DNA of 64,000 nt from Perca fluviatilis (lineage: Eukaryota; Chordata; Actinopteri; Perciformes; Percidae). The DNA lies in the NCBI RefSeq assembly GCF_010015445.1, contig NC_053116.1:29412285-29476284 (forward strand), in the 5' to 3' direction. Below the pieces are notes generated by a model. The model was given only the letters and a program-made list of their open reading frames with translations. It did no database searches and was not told where the DNA came from. Positions 1 through 35,030 of the stretch are shown piece after piece (within the stretch, counting starts at the first letter, position 1; each line of letters begins with the position of its first letter). The position numbers were made by a program, and so were the translations under genes.

Positions 1-419
1 TTCCTTAACCTAACTGCTTCAAAAGTGATGACAATAGTCCCAACGCTAAAGGAGACTATTAGCGTCAATACCAACGCCAAAGGCAGCTGACCAAGCGGCC
101 ATATTTTACGCGATGGGAGAACGATTCATTCAATACAAGGTAATTTGAAAGAAAACTCTCGGATCATGAGCTATGGATTATCCTGAGTACCCAGGGAAAG
201 ACTGCTGATATTATCATAAGTCACTCTTCAATGCTCCAATCACTGCAAATGCAATTCCATTTAGCTCCTTTGTATTTTAGTGGTGGTAGACATCTCAGAG
301 ATGGATATCTCAAAACCTCAGCAGATAAAACTGAAACTATCTGCATGGCTACACCCCATAAGGGTATATGATGAAATGTTTTTTTGAGTGATTTGAATGA
401 ACTCAACCTTTGAAAAGGT
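1..419. other. Intergenic, no gene seen
   Basis: Ordinary AT-rich fish intergenic DNA up to the hAT element. Short reading frames lack coding character. Confidence 0.5.
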
Positions 420-427
420 TCCCTGAG
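420..427. repeat. Left target-site duplication of the hAT element
   Basis: TCCCTGAG, repeated exactly at 1977-1984. Eight bp is the standard hAT duplication length. Confidence 0.85.
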
Positions 428-1976
428 CAGAGATGTATAGCAACGAAGTAGAACTACTTCACAGGCTGTATCTGTACTCTACTGGAGTATAATTATTTTC
501 TCCTACTTCCACTTTTACTTCAGTACATATTTTCGATGAGTTTAATACTTTTACTCCCATCGTTACTCGTTACAACCAATCACCGTGAATTTGGTGTGAC
601 TCGCAATTTTGACCAATCACCGCAAGTTTTCTGTGAGTTTCCCGTGACTTCAACCAATCCCAGCAGTCCCACGTGCCAGACTTTGTATCAGTATGTGACT
701 GAGAGCCAATGACCAAGCGGGAGTGAGAACGGGATGACGGAACACACGGACGTCACCAAATTTATTTCCTTGTTTTTGATATGAAGACGAGACCAAGGGG
801 GTAAGCGAGCCTCCGCAAAGCGTACCTCCTATAGAGCCATTTTGATGCTAATAAGCCATCACCTGCCGTTAGCATTCCATTGACTGCCATTCATTTTGGC
901 GTCACTTTGACAGCGAATAATTTTACATCAGTGTTTAAAGACTCTATTTGTCCATTGTTTATTTCTAAAGAAACATGACAATGTATAAAAGGCTCCATTA
1001 CCTTGTATCTCACGTTATGGCTCTGTAGCAGATGTTTTTGTAAAATTTTAATGATTGTGTCATAACCACGGGACTTTCTGTCGCACAGTAGACAAATTAC
1101 CGTATAGTCAGGAGAAGCTCGCAGGCAGTTTCGACTATTAGCTGTTTAAGTTTAATTACTAATGTTAACTAGCATTTTAGTTAGCAATAATTAGCCTGTG
1201 CCTATGGTATCTCCTTACATATACCTACGCTCTCCATCTCTGCAAGATTCAGAATGATTGAGATTTCTCTTGGCACAGCTACCAGAAGACTTACAACTAT
1301 CAGACAGATTGCTCGCGTCACATCTACGTCGTCAAGCTCAGTTTGAGGCTGTGCAGTAACGCTCAGCGCTCACTGGAAAAGTGCTTCTAACAGACTTCAC
1401 TGGTCTCTGTGGAGCGGTATGGCGTCGCTTAGTCCATTTCTTTATTAGTGCAATGATAAGTTAAAGTCCAATAAGTACTTTATCAAGCCGTATGAATGTG
1501 TGTCCCAGGCCGGTTAGGAAATGAACTAACAATGTAAAGATCAACAAGCCACTGACACATATGTTCGAATTTGATTCATTCAATAAATTATAATTTTTTG
1601 TCTTAAATCCACCAGCCATTTTCATATTATACCAATATTTGCAGCACCCTGAGCCTTTTTGGTTACTAGGAAAACTCAGCCCTTTTTATTTTTAAAGAAC
1701 TATTACATTTTTTTTTTAATAATATAAACAATATGATATTCAAACTTTTGACTGCTTTCTTTAATAACTAACACAATACTTGTACTTTTACTTTCAGTAC
1801 TTGAGTAGTACATTTTAAAATAAACTATACTTAAGTACAAAAAATGTTGAATACTTTAGTGCTTCCACTTAAGTGTTGTGCTTGAAGAGCACTTCAACTT
1901 CTACTCAAGTTACGTTTTTGATAGAGCACTTGTACTTTTAATCAAGTCTGGGTCTCTAGTACTTTATACATGTCTG
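428..1976. mobile_element. Tol2-like non-autonomous hAT transposon
   Basis: The element begins CAGAGATGTATA and ends TATACATGTCTG, whose reverse complement is CAGACATGTATA, so the terminal repeats match at 11 of 12 positions. It is flanked by a perfect 8-bp duplication TCCCTGAG at 420-427 and 1977-1984. Inside both ends are AAGTACTT-type subrepeats typical of the Tol2/hAT group. No transposase reading frame is visible in the 1.55 kb. Confidence 0.85.
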
Positions 1977-1984
1977 TCCCTGAG
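1977..1984. repeat. Right target-site duplication of the hAT element
   Basis: TCCCTGAG, an exact copy of 420-427. Confidence 0.85.
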
Positions 1985-2029
1985 AGACCTATAGGAGACA
2001 TCAGTGATGCTATAGTCCTGTTTTTAGCC

Positions 2030-2275
2030 AAGCTATCAGCATTAGCACCAACATTCGTGATAACCAGAGAATGAATCCCAATGATCTTTGGGATTTGGTG
2101 ATCCCCTGACATTTCCTCCACTGCCATCATGAGGCTCAAGTTTTTGGTTTTGATTAAAATGTCTTGACAGCTATTGGATGGATTGCCATGAAATTTGGTA
2201 CAGACATTCCTTGTTCACATGAACATATATCCTACTGATTTTGGTGACCCCCTGACTTTCTCTTTAGCTCTACCC
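2030..2275. repeat. Dispersed teleost repeat fragment
   Basis: Contains GCCATGAAATTTGGTACAG and GGTGACCCCCTGACTTT. A related copy at about 55085-55355 shares TTGCCATGAAAT, GGTGATCCCCTGACTTT and the phrase order. I recognise it as a common fish dispersed repeat of uncertain class. Confidence 0.55.
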
Positions 2276-3460
2276 GCAGGTCAGGAAACCAGGTTACTCA
2301 GGTGATCAATGTCTCTAAACTCTGTTACAGGCCCACTTGTCGATTTGGACTGGTAATAAAACAGCCGAACACTGGACAAATCCCCTCAGGAACATGTGTG
2401 GGCTGGTTTGGTGTTTGTCGAAAGAGACCAACAAGCAAGAACAGGCTCTCGGCAAAGCAGTCCTGACAGACAGGCATTGAAATGAGCCGCCATTCCACAA
2501 ACAGCTGTGATGCGCATCGCTCCACTGAACCACCTTCACCACAATCATCAGCAAGCTGCAGCTCCCTTAGCGCTCGTGTCCACTGACTCTCTAATATGGC
2601 AAAGAAGCAAGCAGGTATAAATGCACCCGCCTGTACTGTACGTGCTCACACATGTACACACTCATGCAAGCATGCACACACACTCTGCATTCCCACACTT
2701 GAATCTATGGATGTAGCAGCTGCAGGCAGGCTGTCTAAACACTGCAATGTGACAACCTCTTCTGACAGCACTGCAAGTGAAAGTAAACATGTGTGTTCAT
2801 AGTAATTTACCATCTGGAAAGCCATTTTAGGTGTGTTTATGATGGCAAGAGGTTAAAAGACTCTGGAAGTTTTATGCCTTCTGGCAAAGACAGGAGTTGC
2901 ATGGCACCACCCACGTTTCTTTGTACAAAAGGAAGTAAAGTGATACCATCTCTTATGCTGGCATTTTAGATCTGCCCACACACACAAACATGTCTCACCT
3001 TGCATATCACCTGATTTGCAACTTCTTTTTTTGGACTATTTTGTCATTCTTATTGGCACACTCAGGTGTGGGTACTTTTGAATATTACTTTCAAATATTT
3101 CATCCTGCATTCAACCATTTTCCTGACAAAAATAAAACAGAAAAACAACACAAGTATATTTACCACAGGAATGTTGTACTTGCAAAGTGGAAACTGGAAC
3201 AGAACTGACACAATAGGACAAAATAACTCTTCACTGGAGCCAAGGATAATATTATAACTACTACTACTACTACTATTACTACTACCACTACTGCTACTGG
3301 TACTGCCAGTAGTAGCTGGCAACTCTACTGCTGCGTCTGCCATTGCTGCTGCTATCAGAATGTGAAATGTGATCAACACTTCAGGTCCAGGGCTTCCCAC
3401 AGACAACCATTGAAAAACTGACCATTTCCCCAATAATGATGTAATCTGGCAAATACCAAT
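2276..3460. other. Intergenic, no gene seen
   Basis: No conserved protein motif or RNA structure noticed. It contains the (ACT)n tract listed separately. Confidence 0.45.
3256..3301. repeat. Imperfect (ACT)n trinucleotide repeat
   Basis: About 15 units of ACT with ATT, ACC and GCT interruptions. The interruptions suggest an old, stable array. Confidence 0.8.
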
Positions 3461-3463
3461 CGC

Positions 3464-3512
3464 CAGTGGTGGAATAAGTATTTAGAGCCTTTACAAGTAT
3501 ATTTACTTAGCC
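3464..3512. mobile_element. End fragment of a second hAT-type repeat
   Basis: CAGTGGTGGAATAAGTATTT resembles the terminus CAGTGGTGGAATGTAACTA at 36942. Only one end is recognisable. Confidence 0.35.
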
Positions 3513-3529
3513 TTGGGGGCACTGCAAAT

Positions 3530-3856
3530 AGATTTAAACACAACACTGACATATTATCACCTTACAAATTTGATATGGGGAAATTGTTAAGACATATATG
3601 CCTAATTATACACTCAGAAGACACAGAGCAACATTAGCATTTATTTGGATTCTTGTCTCACTTGGCAAATGTAAGTCCAATATAGGAGAGTTTTTCCTTG
3701 CCGCTGTCACCAAGTGCTTGATCATGACGAAATGTTGGGTCTCTGTATTAAAGAGTATGGTCTAGACCTTTTCTATATGAAAAGTGTCATGGGATAACTT
3801 CTGTTGTGATTTGGTGCTATCTAAATAGAAATTGACTTGACATTGACTTGATATTC
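3530..3856. repeat. Composite dispersed repeat with LINE-like 3' tail
   Basis: 3535-3680 resembles part of the inverted-repeat element at 21855-22313 (ATATTATCACCTTA, AAGTCCAA). 3700-3856 holds the fish repeat phrase GATAACTTCTGTTGTGATTT then GGTGCTATCTAAATAGAAAT and ends in a TTGACTTGACA-type tail, as in 3' ends of fish non-LTR elements. Confidence 0.5.
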
Positions 3857-4641
3857 ACACTCCTTTGAGCTTTGTTTAGGTTAGTTATCTTCTTTTATAA
3901 TTTGTATGCTGTCATATTGTTTTGCTGACATAACATATGGTGCTGACAAGCTGCAATACACTGTGATTTTATTGGCTGAATCACAAATGCATTGCATGCA
4001 TAAATTGGTTCTTCAAGAAATCACATCCCACAAATATTGTGAATATTTTTTATTGAAAAGAAATGAAATTACTACCCATTATTGTATTTAGTAATTAATG
4101 ATGTCCATCTTCAAGACATGTCGAAGAAGTTTCTTTTGGCTACAGACCTGGGTTGATCAGAGCTTTTTTTGGTGAAAACCGATGCAGCAGGCAATTGTAA
4201 GCCTGGTAGGACTAACTAAAACAATAAAGTTGCAGACCTGAAAAGCAAAATAATGAGTTAAAAGATGCTAACAGGCTCTGTAGGGCGGAGGAGAACTGCA
4301 GAGTTGCGTGATTATTCTCTGTTGCACATTACACATAGTCATTTGATTCATTGTTGAAATAGAAATATGAACTGGTAAGGCTTTAAATCTAATGCTTTAC
4401 TTTTTATTAACTGATCACAAATATGCACAAAATAAATACTGTCTGGCCAATCCTACATATTTTTATATTAGCAACACAATATTTCGCTCTATTGTTGGTG
4501 TTGTATCTTCCATTTCACTATGAGTATCCCTGCTTTCAGTTTTCATTAACAATTACGTATTAACAATTAGCCTCTATCTTAATCCCATAGACAGGAAGGA
4601 GATTAAGCCCTTCAAATACACATCCAGCCTACTTCAACACA

Positions 4642-5759
<1,118 letters not shown>

Positions 5760-5884
5760 TATTCTTATTTATATTTTATATACTTGCAATTATTGATTTT
5801 TTACTTTTTTCTATTTATCTGTACTTATTTCTGTGCTGTAACACCTGAATTTCCCAGAGAAAAACAATAAAGACGTATCTTAAC
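5760..5884 (+). repeat. Probable LINE 3' tail
   Basis: TGTAACACCTGAATTTCCC followed by CAATAAAGACGTATCTTA resembles the 3' end of a common fish non-LTR retrotransposon family. No coding part precedes it. Confidence 0.4.
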
Positions 5885-5959
5885 TATGGAGTGTAGATTA
5901 TGTGACCTGGGGAGGGTGAGATGGAGCACAAGGTTGAAGGCTTTCAAATTACCAGTTGA

Positions 5960-6295
5960 TTCACAATCCAACTCTCACTCATGGTTATGAGCTTTGGGTA
6001 ATGACCGAAAGAAGTGGCCAAAATGAGTTCCTCAGAGATCCGGAGGGAGCTTTGGAGTAGAACGTCCTGTCACTAGAAACCATTTGAGGTGGTTTAGGTA
6101 TCTGATCAGCGTGCCTTCTGGACGCCTCCCTCTGATGTTACTCATCAAGACACATCAAACTGGGAGGAGACCAGAACCAAAACATAATGGGGGGATGTCG
6201 CATTCGATCTCTTAAGACTTAAGATCCCTTAGAGAAGGGCCTGGAGGACATGGCTAGGAATAGAAAATAAAAGGTTGGATAGGTGGCCAAAAAGG
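5960..6295 (+). pseudogene. Degenerate LINE ORF2 C-terminal fragment
   Basis: Reading across several frame breaks on the + strand gives phrases such as SHGYELWVMTER, RDPEGA, GGLGI and LEDMARN in the order of the LINE fragment on the other strand at 8705-9161. Multiple stops and shifts show it is dead. Confidence 0.5.
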
Positions 6296-8690
6296 GAAAT
6301 TAAAATTGGGTCTAAAACTGAATTTTACTGAATGTAAAAACACTGTAGCAACATGTCAACAGATAGAAGATGGTCAGTACTGTGTTTACAACTGATTTAG
6401 TCAGACACAAAAAAGACGGAAGTCGTAATAAACAGAATATCCATACAGCTTTCACTACTGATGCTCGAAGCAGCCATGCTGGATTGTGGAGTCGGGGTTT
6501 GTGAGGTTCTACCGACATTCCGAGTTGGAAATCCAACTTCAGGGGGTGTTCCATTTGAAATTGCCGACTGGGATTGTTACCTAAAAAAATCAAATGATAC
6601 TTGAATTTACTCCCGACTGGTGTGTTTTGAGTTAAAACTCAGATAAGATAAACTACTCAAATAACAGAAAGGACTACACATTATGAAAAAAGGAAAATCG
6701 TCTTTAAAATACAACCATCTGAAAGTAGCAAGGAAAAGATGCCACTGGGACTTAAGTTTCACTTTCAACTTTTGACATCTGTGCACTGAGAGACGGTGTA
6801 TCAGAGCAGACAGCTGGAACAGAGCTGGAACATCGGAACAGAGAAGAAATAAACAGTAAAGCTGTCAGGTGGTAGTAAATGTAGGGTTGGATTCAGTTCA
6901 GGTTTCTGGAATAAATGCTGCAGCTCCTCAAGACCAACATTTGAGGCTGTGTTCATAATTGTCATTGGATTGCAATATACTAGGTTTCAACCTCATCTTG
7001 TTTGCTGTAATTATGGCCTCTAATTTTGACCAACAGAATTGAATAGAGGCCCCAGGCTCAAAAACATTAAGGCTTGCACGGATAAACACTTGAACGTAAA
7101 AGCTCATTTTCACACACTCCTCGTCCAAACACACCTCTCCATTTCCTCCCTCTCTCCATCCCATCTGATACCAGTGAGCCCAGTGGGGTCATCTGGAACT
7201 GAATCAACAGGTGGCTTTCAATGGAGGCTCTCAGCAGCCCAGGGTCCCTCCTCCTCAGCCCCTCCAGGAATCCACCTCGACTTTATTCTAAGCTCTGTCT
7301 CCTTTTGCTCTTTCCTCTGCGCTTCCTTAAACGTCCACAATGGCCTTTGGGCTGGCAGTCACACGATATGGAAGGAGGAGAAGAAGGAGGCGCCTGAAGA
7401 AGCAGGTCATTCTACTTGGGTGAGCAAATGGGAACATCTGCCACTCCAGTGTGACCTGTGTGTCTCCAATAAAAAAAAAAACACGGGAGGCGTCGTCTGA
7501 GAATATGAGCACGTTCCAGCTCAGGGCATCGGAATGCTGAGATAATGTTGTGATAAGGAGTTGAATGGATGGTACGGTGCATCTATTCTGCCTTTTCCCC
7601 TGCAGCGTTGATCAGTACTTTCCAAGGACAGTAAGCTGTCTGTTAACAGGCAGGAGAGGGAGGAGGGAAGGAAGAGGAGGCTGTATTTTGAACAAATATG
7701 GACAAAGGGACATTATTATATATAGATGCACTGATGAAGCCATTAGTTACAGAGCTCAGTCAGACAATTTCCTTCAGAGATCATAGATGATGGAAACATC
7801 TGTGGGTAACCAAGAAAAAAAGTTGCATCTCTTCGATTTAAATTTTCTTATGTGCAGAAGAGTGTGGAAACCTTTGGTTGGTCAAAGTCTCTTAAATACA
7901 ACACAACAATATAGCTTTCAGGATAAACAACTAACAAGTCCAGTGTCAAGTCCCAAAACCGAGAAAGCCAAAGTTACTTGAATGAGGATGTGGTAAACAT
8001 AGCTGAAATAATGTCTCTGGTTAAGATATGCTCCTGACATGTTTATGTTCCCTTCTGTCAGATAAACCATTAATCATTAGGCAAGTTTGAGTAATCAACC
8101 GATCCCAGAAGCCTTTATGTCTCATGCATCTTAGAATTGTGTTCATGGAAATTCATAGGCTACATTACCAAGGGGAAAGTATTATATCACATACAAATAC
8201 ACGTAATGTTATCTTGGTAGTTATGTTAAGTTAAATGTTAGAAGTGAATGTTGCTACATGGTAGTTAGGCTGTCACGAGTAGACCGCGCACCAGGCTACC
8301 GAATGTAACTGTGGCCAGTGAATGAGACTAGTGTCGGTCAGTATGAGTGTATAAATAGTATGTCAGCCTATTTCAGAGACATGTAGAGCAGGACATTGCA
8401 GTTTGAGGCTAAATGTATTGTAGAAAGTAAAAATGAGCATAATATGAGCACTTTAAATAAGTAAGTTGCTATAAAGTGTCCTGAACTATAATGGGTTAAA
8501 ACTAAACGCTAACCTTTGTTCACTTTTCAGGTCACTGATATTACAGTGAAAACATATCCTTTGTCAGTTATTTTCAATTGCAATTTTTTTTTAATTCTCC
8601 ATACCATTAGCCTGCTTTGGGCTGGTGGCATCATGAGCAGAGTTAACTCAGATTTTTTTCTCACAGGTTATCATTGCATTAGTATTTCAT
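6296..8690. other. Intergenic, no gene seen
   Basis: 6420-6600 has TTCCGAGTTGGAA-type phrases of a fish dispersed repeat. The rest shows no gene. A 153-codon open frame at 7039-7500 is compositionally biased and matches no family I recognise. Confidence 0.4.
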
Positions 8691-8704
8691 CCATCTATAT
8701 CCGC

Positions 8705-9161
8705 TTATCCGGGGTCATGTTGCGGGGGCAGCAGCTCCAGTAGGGGACCCCAAACTTCCCTTTCCTGAGCCACATTAACCAACTCTGACTGGGGGATCCT
8801 AAGGCGTTCCCAGGCCGGTGTGGAGATATAATCTCTCCACCTAGTGATGGGTCTTCCCCGAGGCCTCCTCCCATATGGAGTTGCCTGGAACACCTCCCTA
8901 GGGAGGTGCCCAGGGGGCATCCTTACCAGATGCCCGAACCACCTCAGCTGGCTCCTTACGATGCAAAGGAGGTTCTACTCCGAGTTCCTCACAGATGACT
9001 GAGATTCTCCCCCTATCTCTAAGGGAGACGCCAGCCACCCTCCTGAGGAAACCTATTTCGGCCACTTGTACCTGCGATCTAGTTCTTTCAGTCATGACCC
9101 AGCCTTCATGACCATTGGTGAGGGTAGGAACGAACAATTGTACGGCTGAGAGCGTCTGCAT
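8705..9161 (-). pseudogene. LINE retrotransposon ORF2 C-terminal fragment
   Basis: On the minus strand two adjacent frames give GHEGWVMTERTRSQVQVAEI, FLRRVAGVSLRDRGR, EELGVEPPLHR, then MPPGHLPREVF, GRRPRGRPITRWRDYI and LLELLPPQHDPG. This is the well-known region following the reverse transcriptase of fish LINEs, broken by a frameshift near 8900-8920. The 3' end lies at about 8690, where CATCCATCTATATCCGCTTA resembles the usual 3' end of this group. Only the C-terminal part is present, as expected for a 5'-truncated copy. Confidence 0.75.
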
Positions 9162-9169
9162 TCTGGCTT

Positions 9170-12100
9170 TTTAGTCTGATGCTGCACTTTGTAACAGTAC
9201 TAAAAATCTGCATTATTCCAAGATTGTTACCCCTGTTGCTAGCAGTGTAGTCACACTTTACAAAATCAAATACTGGATTTTGTTTAATTGCCAGGCATAG
9301 TGCCTTTGCTACTATTTTCAGGCCATGGCCTGTAGGCCTGTAGTTCAGGCCTGTAGTTCTTTTCACCAACCATAGATATCTCATTGAAATTATAAGTAAG
9401 AGGCTAACATGAAGAGGTTCTCTTTTCTATAATACTGTCTGCATGCTGTGACATAAACTCTGCATAACAAAAATATGCAATTGGATGCATTATAAGAATG
9501 TAGAACACAGCTTTCTTTGGAGCTTGCCCGATACTACTGACTATAAATAAGGATATGGGTGCAAGTGCTGCTTTGGTTTTGACTGTTCATTTTTTAAGCT
9601 GTCTCTAGCAAGTCCCCCAACTTTATGGAAATACAACACTAAATCACCGACCTCTTTAACCTGATTTTAAGCGTAAAGGAATCTTATTTCCTAGGATGTG
9701 GCAAGTGCTTGTAAAAAAAGACACTACACAACATTAAAATGTTCTCTCTTTTAAATATTGAAGAAGGTTCCACAAAATAATATTTTTAATGGGAACTTTT
9801 TTAGTATTAAAGTGACTGGCAAAACATATGCAGCTCTGAAAAACGTCAAAACGTGAAAACCATGAAAGGCATTACAGGCCCAACTTTGAAAGTACGGAAG
9901 ATTAATCTCAGCATCAGCTGTTACTGAATGTTTCCCTTAAGCAATGGCCTCTTTAGCTGTTTGAAATACAAATGACCACACTGCAGCCAACCACACATGG
10001 TTGGTTTACATTACAACTCAACACGTAGGTCACACATGCCCTCAAGCTTCCCCCCCCCCCCTCTCACCTCAATACACACACCATGGCCGCATTACCACCA
10101 ACATTTGCTTATTACCACATTTGTATGCATAATATATACAATTTACAGATCTTTCCCATGTATGTTGATTCGTGGAAATCCTGCTGCCACGTGTGTGGCT
10201 TCTACAGGGATTGATGTAAAGTCCTGTTAGGGATAAGGGTTGTTTGAGGTAGCATAATGAAAATTCACATTGATCATTATCTTTCCTTAAACTAGGAACT
10301 GTCATGCTGAACATGGCTTCCACAGGTCATTTGCAATTCATCCGCACAAACCTGATGTACCGTGAACCTGCCTCTTAATCTCCTCCCCACCATTGCCCTT
10401 ATCAGGTAGCAGTAAATCTGACAAGGCACATGGAACTACTTTCTCATGCCAGGTCCTGAACATAGCTGGATCAACAGGATCAGGTTTTGTATTTTAGGAG
10501 GGGGGGGGGGGTATTTGCAGGAGATGGAAGCACCATGCTATATAGCTAATCAGACTAACAGATGAACCAATATCCTGTTCTCACATATGCTGGCCTGGGC
10601 CACACTTGCTCCTCTATATGTGTTTATGTGTGTGTGAGGGAACAATGGCCCTGCTGTTGGCCCATCCGCCACTGCTGCTGTGGTTGCCTTACACCTGTGC
10701 TTGGCAGCCCTCCCAGCACCCAACCCCCTCCCCAACGCACACATAACCCCAATTTACCCACCACCACCCGAGCCTTCAACCACACACCCCAATCCACTTT
10801 AGTTCTCGGTTTACATCCTGCATTAGCTTTTAGTGCTGCACTACAAAGAACAATGCATATTCAACAGGCTTACCAGGACGGATAATGCACATGTGCCCCC
10901 TCAGGCACGTATTTTGGTTTCATATCAAAATGTAAAAAGGACTATATCAAAGGTTTCTTCATTCCCCTGTTCAACCCCCACCTAACCATACTACAACCAT
11001 CATTACCTGAGCCCATAACTGAGTAGCAGACCTCCTCTCCCACTCCTGCTCATAACTGAGGATGAGGTGTGAGAAGCAGGAGCGTGAAGGGATTGTGAGG
11101 ACGGCTGTGGAGGCGAGAGTGGGCGGGTGAGTGGTTGGGTTTTAGGGATTCAAAAGCTCACTGAGAGAGCTATGGCGTTCTTATGTGGTTTGAGGGCCCT
11201 TTGTGAAACTGGAGCCCCCAGAAGGCACAGGGGTGGGAGATGAAGGGAGGGCGCAGGGGTGTGGGACCCAGCCCCAGCCAGCAGGAGCCTACCTCTTTTC
11301 CCGCAGTGTCAGCGACACAGGTGTGTGAACAACAATGAATGTGTGTTTGAGAGAGACCCGTGTCCAATCAGTGACATGCTGTATTGTAATCACCTGTTGT
11401 GGGGACAAGCCTGGTGCTCAAAGGTAAACACCATTGGGAATAAACTCTTAGGAACCAGTTACAACACTCTGGCTAGAGCGCTGTCTTCAGTAATTTATAC
11501 AAGAATGGATGTAAAGCACAGCATCTCCTTATCGTTTCGATAGCTGTTGCTCAACATTTTTGCCATAGTAACACTGGGCAACAAACAATGAAAGTAAGTC
11601 CAATAACGCTTGACAGTGAATTCCACTCTGCACCAGTTGCTAGGTAAAGGACTTTTCTTAATTCCCCATATTCATACTGGACTCCCCCACTCCCACTCAC
11701 ACATACCCTCCTGGGACTGAAAAACCAGATTAAACTTTGTTTTGTTCATAATTTGACCACTGTCTATCTACAGAGTTGGTGGGGTGCAACATTTTTGGGA
11801 TATTTCCCATAAATTATGATGGGCTATCAGTAGGCCAGCTGTACTGTTGAATGGTATTCAGAGCTGCTTTTATGCTTATATGAATACATCTCTCTCCGCT
11901 TGTCACAATGATTCTACCTCTGTATGTGGGGATGCGCAGAACAAAGAGACGTCAAGTAAAGCGGCTCCCGCTTCTTTTCCCCTCCTTGAGTCCATTCAGT
12001 GTGGCAAACAATTCTAAATCAATATCTCCATGCAAATTATTCTGCAGGCTGCTTTATAGCCAGGTAGGCAAAACTGTAACCAGCCTTATGGTACCTTCAA

Positions 12101-12983
12101 ATGTCCCGTGTAAACTCTACTTCTTTTTGATTTAAGGAGAGTGGCTGACGTGTTGGTACTTGAAAGTTACACCAGAAGGTCTGCATTTAATGGTTATTTT
12201 CATCATCAATTCCCAAATCCCAGGAAGATGTCTTCAAATTGCTTGTCTTCATTTACAGTGAAATAAAAGGAGAGAAAAGCAGCAAACCCTCACAAGTCAG
12301 AAACTGGAACCAGCAAATGTTTGACATTTTTGCTTGATAAATTACTTACTATAACAATTAATCAATTATAAAAATGATTAGTGATACATTTTCCATCAAT
12401 CGACTAATTCATTAGTGGTTTCAACAGTAGTGCAAATTATATTTACAAATTTTCAGTAGGATCCACAAATGTTCACATAACTCTTTATTTATTAAGTTCA
12501 TCGATTTCCATATTCTGTCCCCTTAAAGCAGTATCTCAGGCCTCCCTGGATCATGTATGGCACTTTTTATATATGGTGAACCCACATAGTAATTTGTTGT
12601 TTCTATCAATGAAATAAGGAACAAAAAACAAGAAAATTACCTGAATATTTTATAAAAAAAAATAAAAAAAACAGGGATCACTGGAACTTGCTGATGATTT
12701 ATAGGTCACTAATTCACCATATTGTCTTAATAATATTATTTTGATCCTGCAGTTCACTTTGTCCATGTATGTACAGTTTTGTGTTGACCAATATTAGACA
12801 CAGAGATGGTTGCTATTTTTTTGTTTGTTCAATAGACATGCATTAGGCTGTACCTGGAATTTCAACTTGTAAGGCTTGTAGGCTACATGTGCGTTCCCAA
12901 TGTGTGACAAAATCCGAAATTTCCGACAGTGCCTGAAGGTTGCAAAAGTTTCTCATGCCCCACCCCCGCACCCTGAAAACACA

Positions 12984-12984
<1 letters not shown>
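9170..12984. other. Intergenic upstream of epha2, no gene seen
   Basis: Contains a C12 run (10050-10061), a G12 run (10500-10511) and low-complexity sequence, but no coding or RNA gene I can support. Enhancers of epha2 could lie here but are not recognisable by eye. Confidence 0.45.
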
Positions 12985-13037
<53 letters not shown>

Positions 13038-13078
13038 CAAAAAAAACACACACAAAACACTCGCGCACGCACGCACGC

Positions 13079-13110
<32 letters not shown>

Positions 13111-13132
13111 GCACACAAACACACACACACAC
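12985..13132. repeat. Compound (CA)n / CGCA tract upstream of epha2
   Basis: (CA)n from about 12985 to 13035, an A-rich break, the alternating CGCGCACGCACGCACGCAC block near 13062-13080, then more CA. Alternating purine-pyrimidine with CG steps favours Z-DNA. It ends about 120 nt before the epha2 ATG. Confidence 0.95.
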
Positions 13133-13139
13133 ATTCCAG

Positions 13140-13253
13140 CAGGCGGAGTCAGTGACGTGCTGGCCCGTTTGTGAATGAGCTGCAGAGTAGCGCTCACCTC
13201 TCAGTCCCAGCCAAGCCCAGGAGCGGAGAGCGAGAGGAAGAAAAGTTTGCCAA
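13140..13253 (+). promoter_or_regulatory. Probable 5' UTR / proximal promoter of epha2
   Basis: The 114 nt before the epha2 start are moderately GC-rich, with a CRE-like TGACGTGC at about 13152 and a purine-rich stretch just before the ATG. No TATA box is evident. The transcription start is not defined by sequence. A 150-bp CA-rich tract begins directly upstream. Confidence 0.35.

Positions 13254-35030
<21,777 letters not shown>

Noticed and set aside
6312..6593. 93-codon minus-strand frame with hydrophobic stretch
   Set aside because: The DNA has phrases of a dispersed fish repeat (TTCCGAGTTGGAA type), and the frame looks incidental.
7039..7500. 153-codon open frame on the + strand
   Set aside because: No recognisable family, no supporting splice sites or start context, and composition like the surrounding intergenic DNA.
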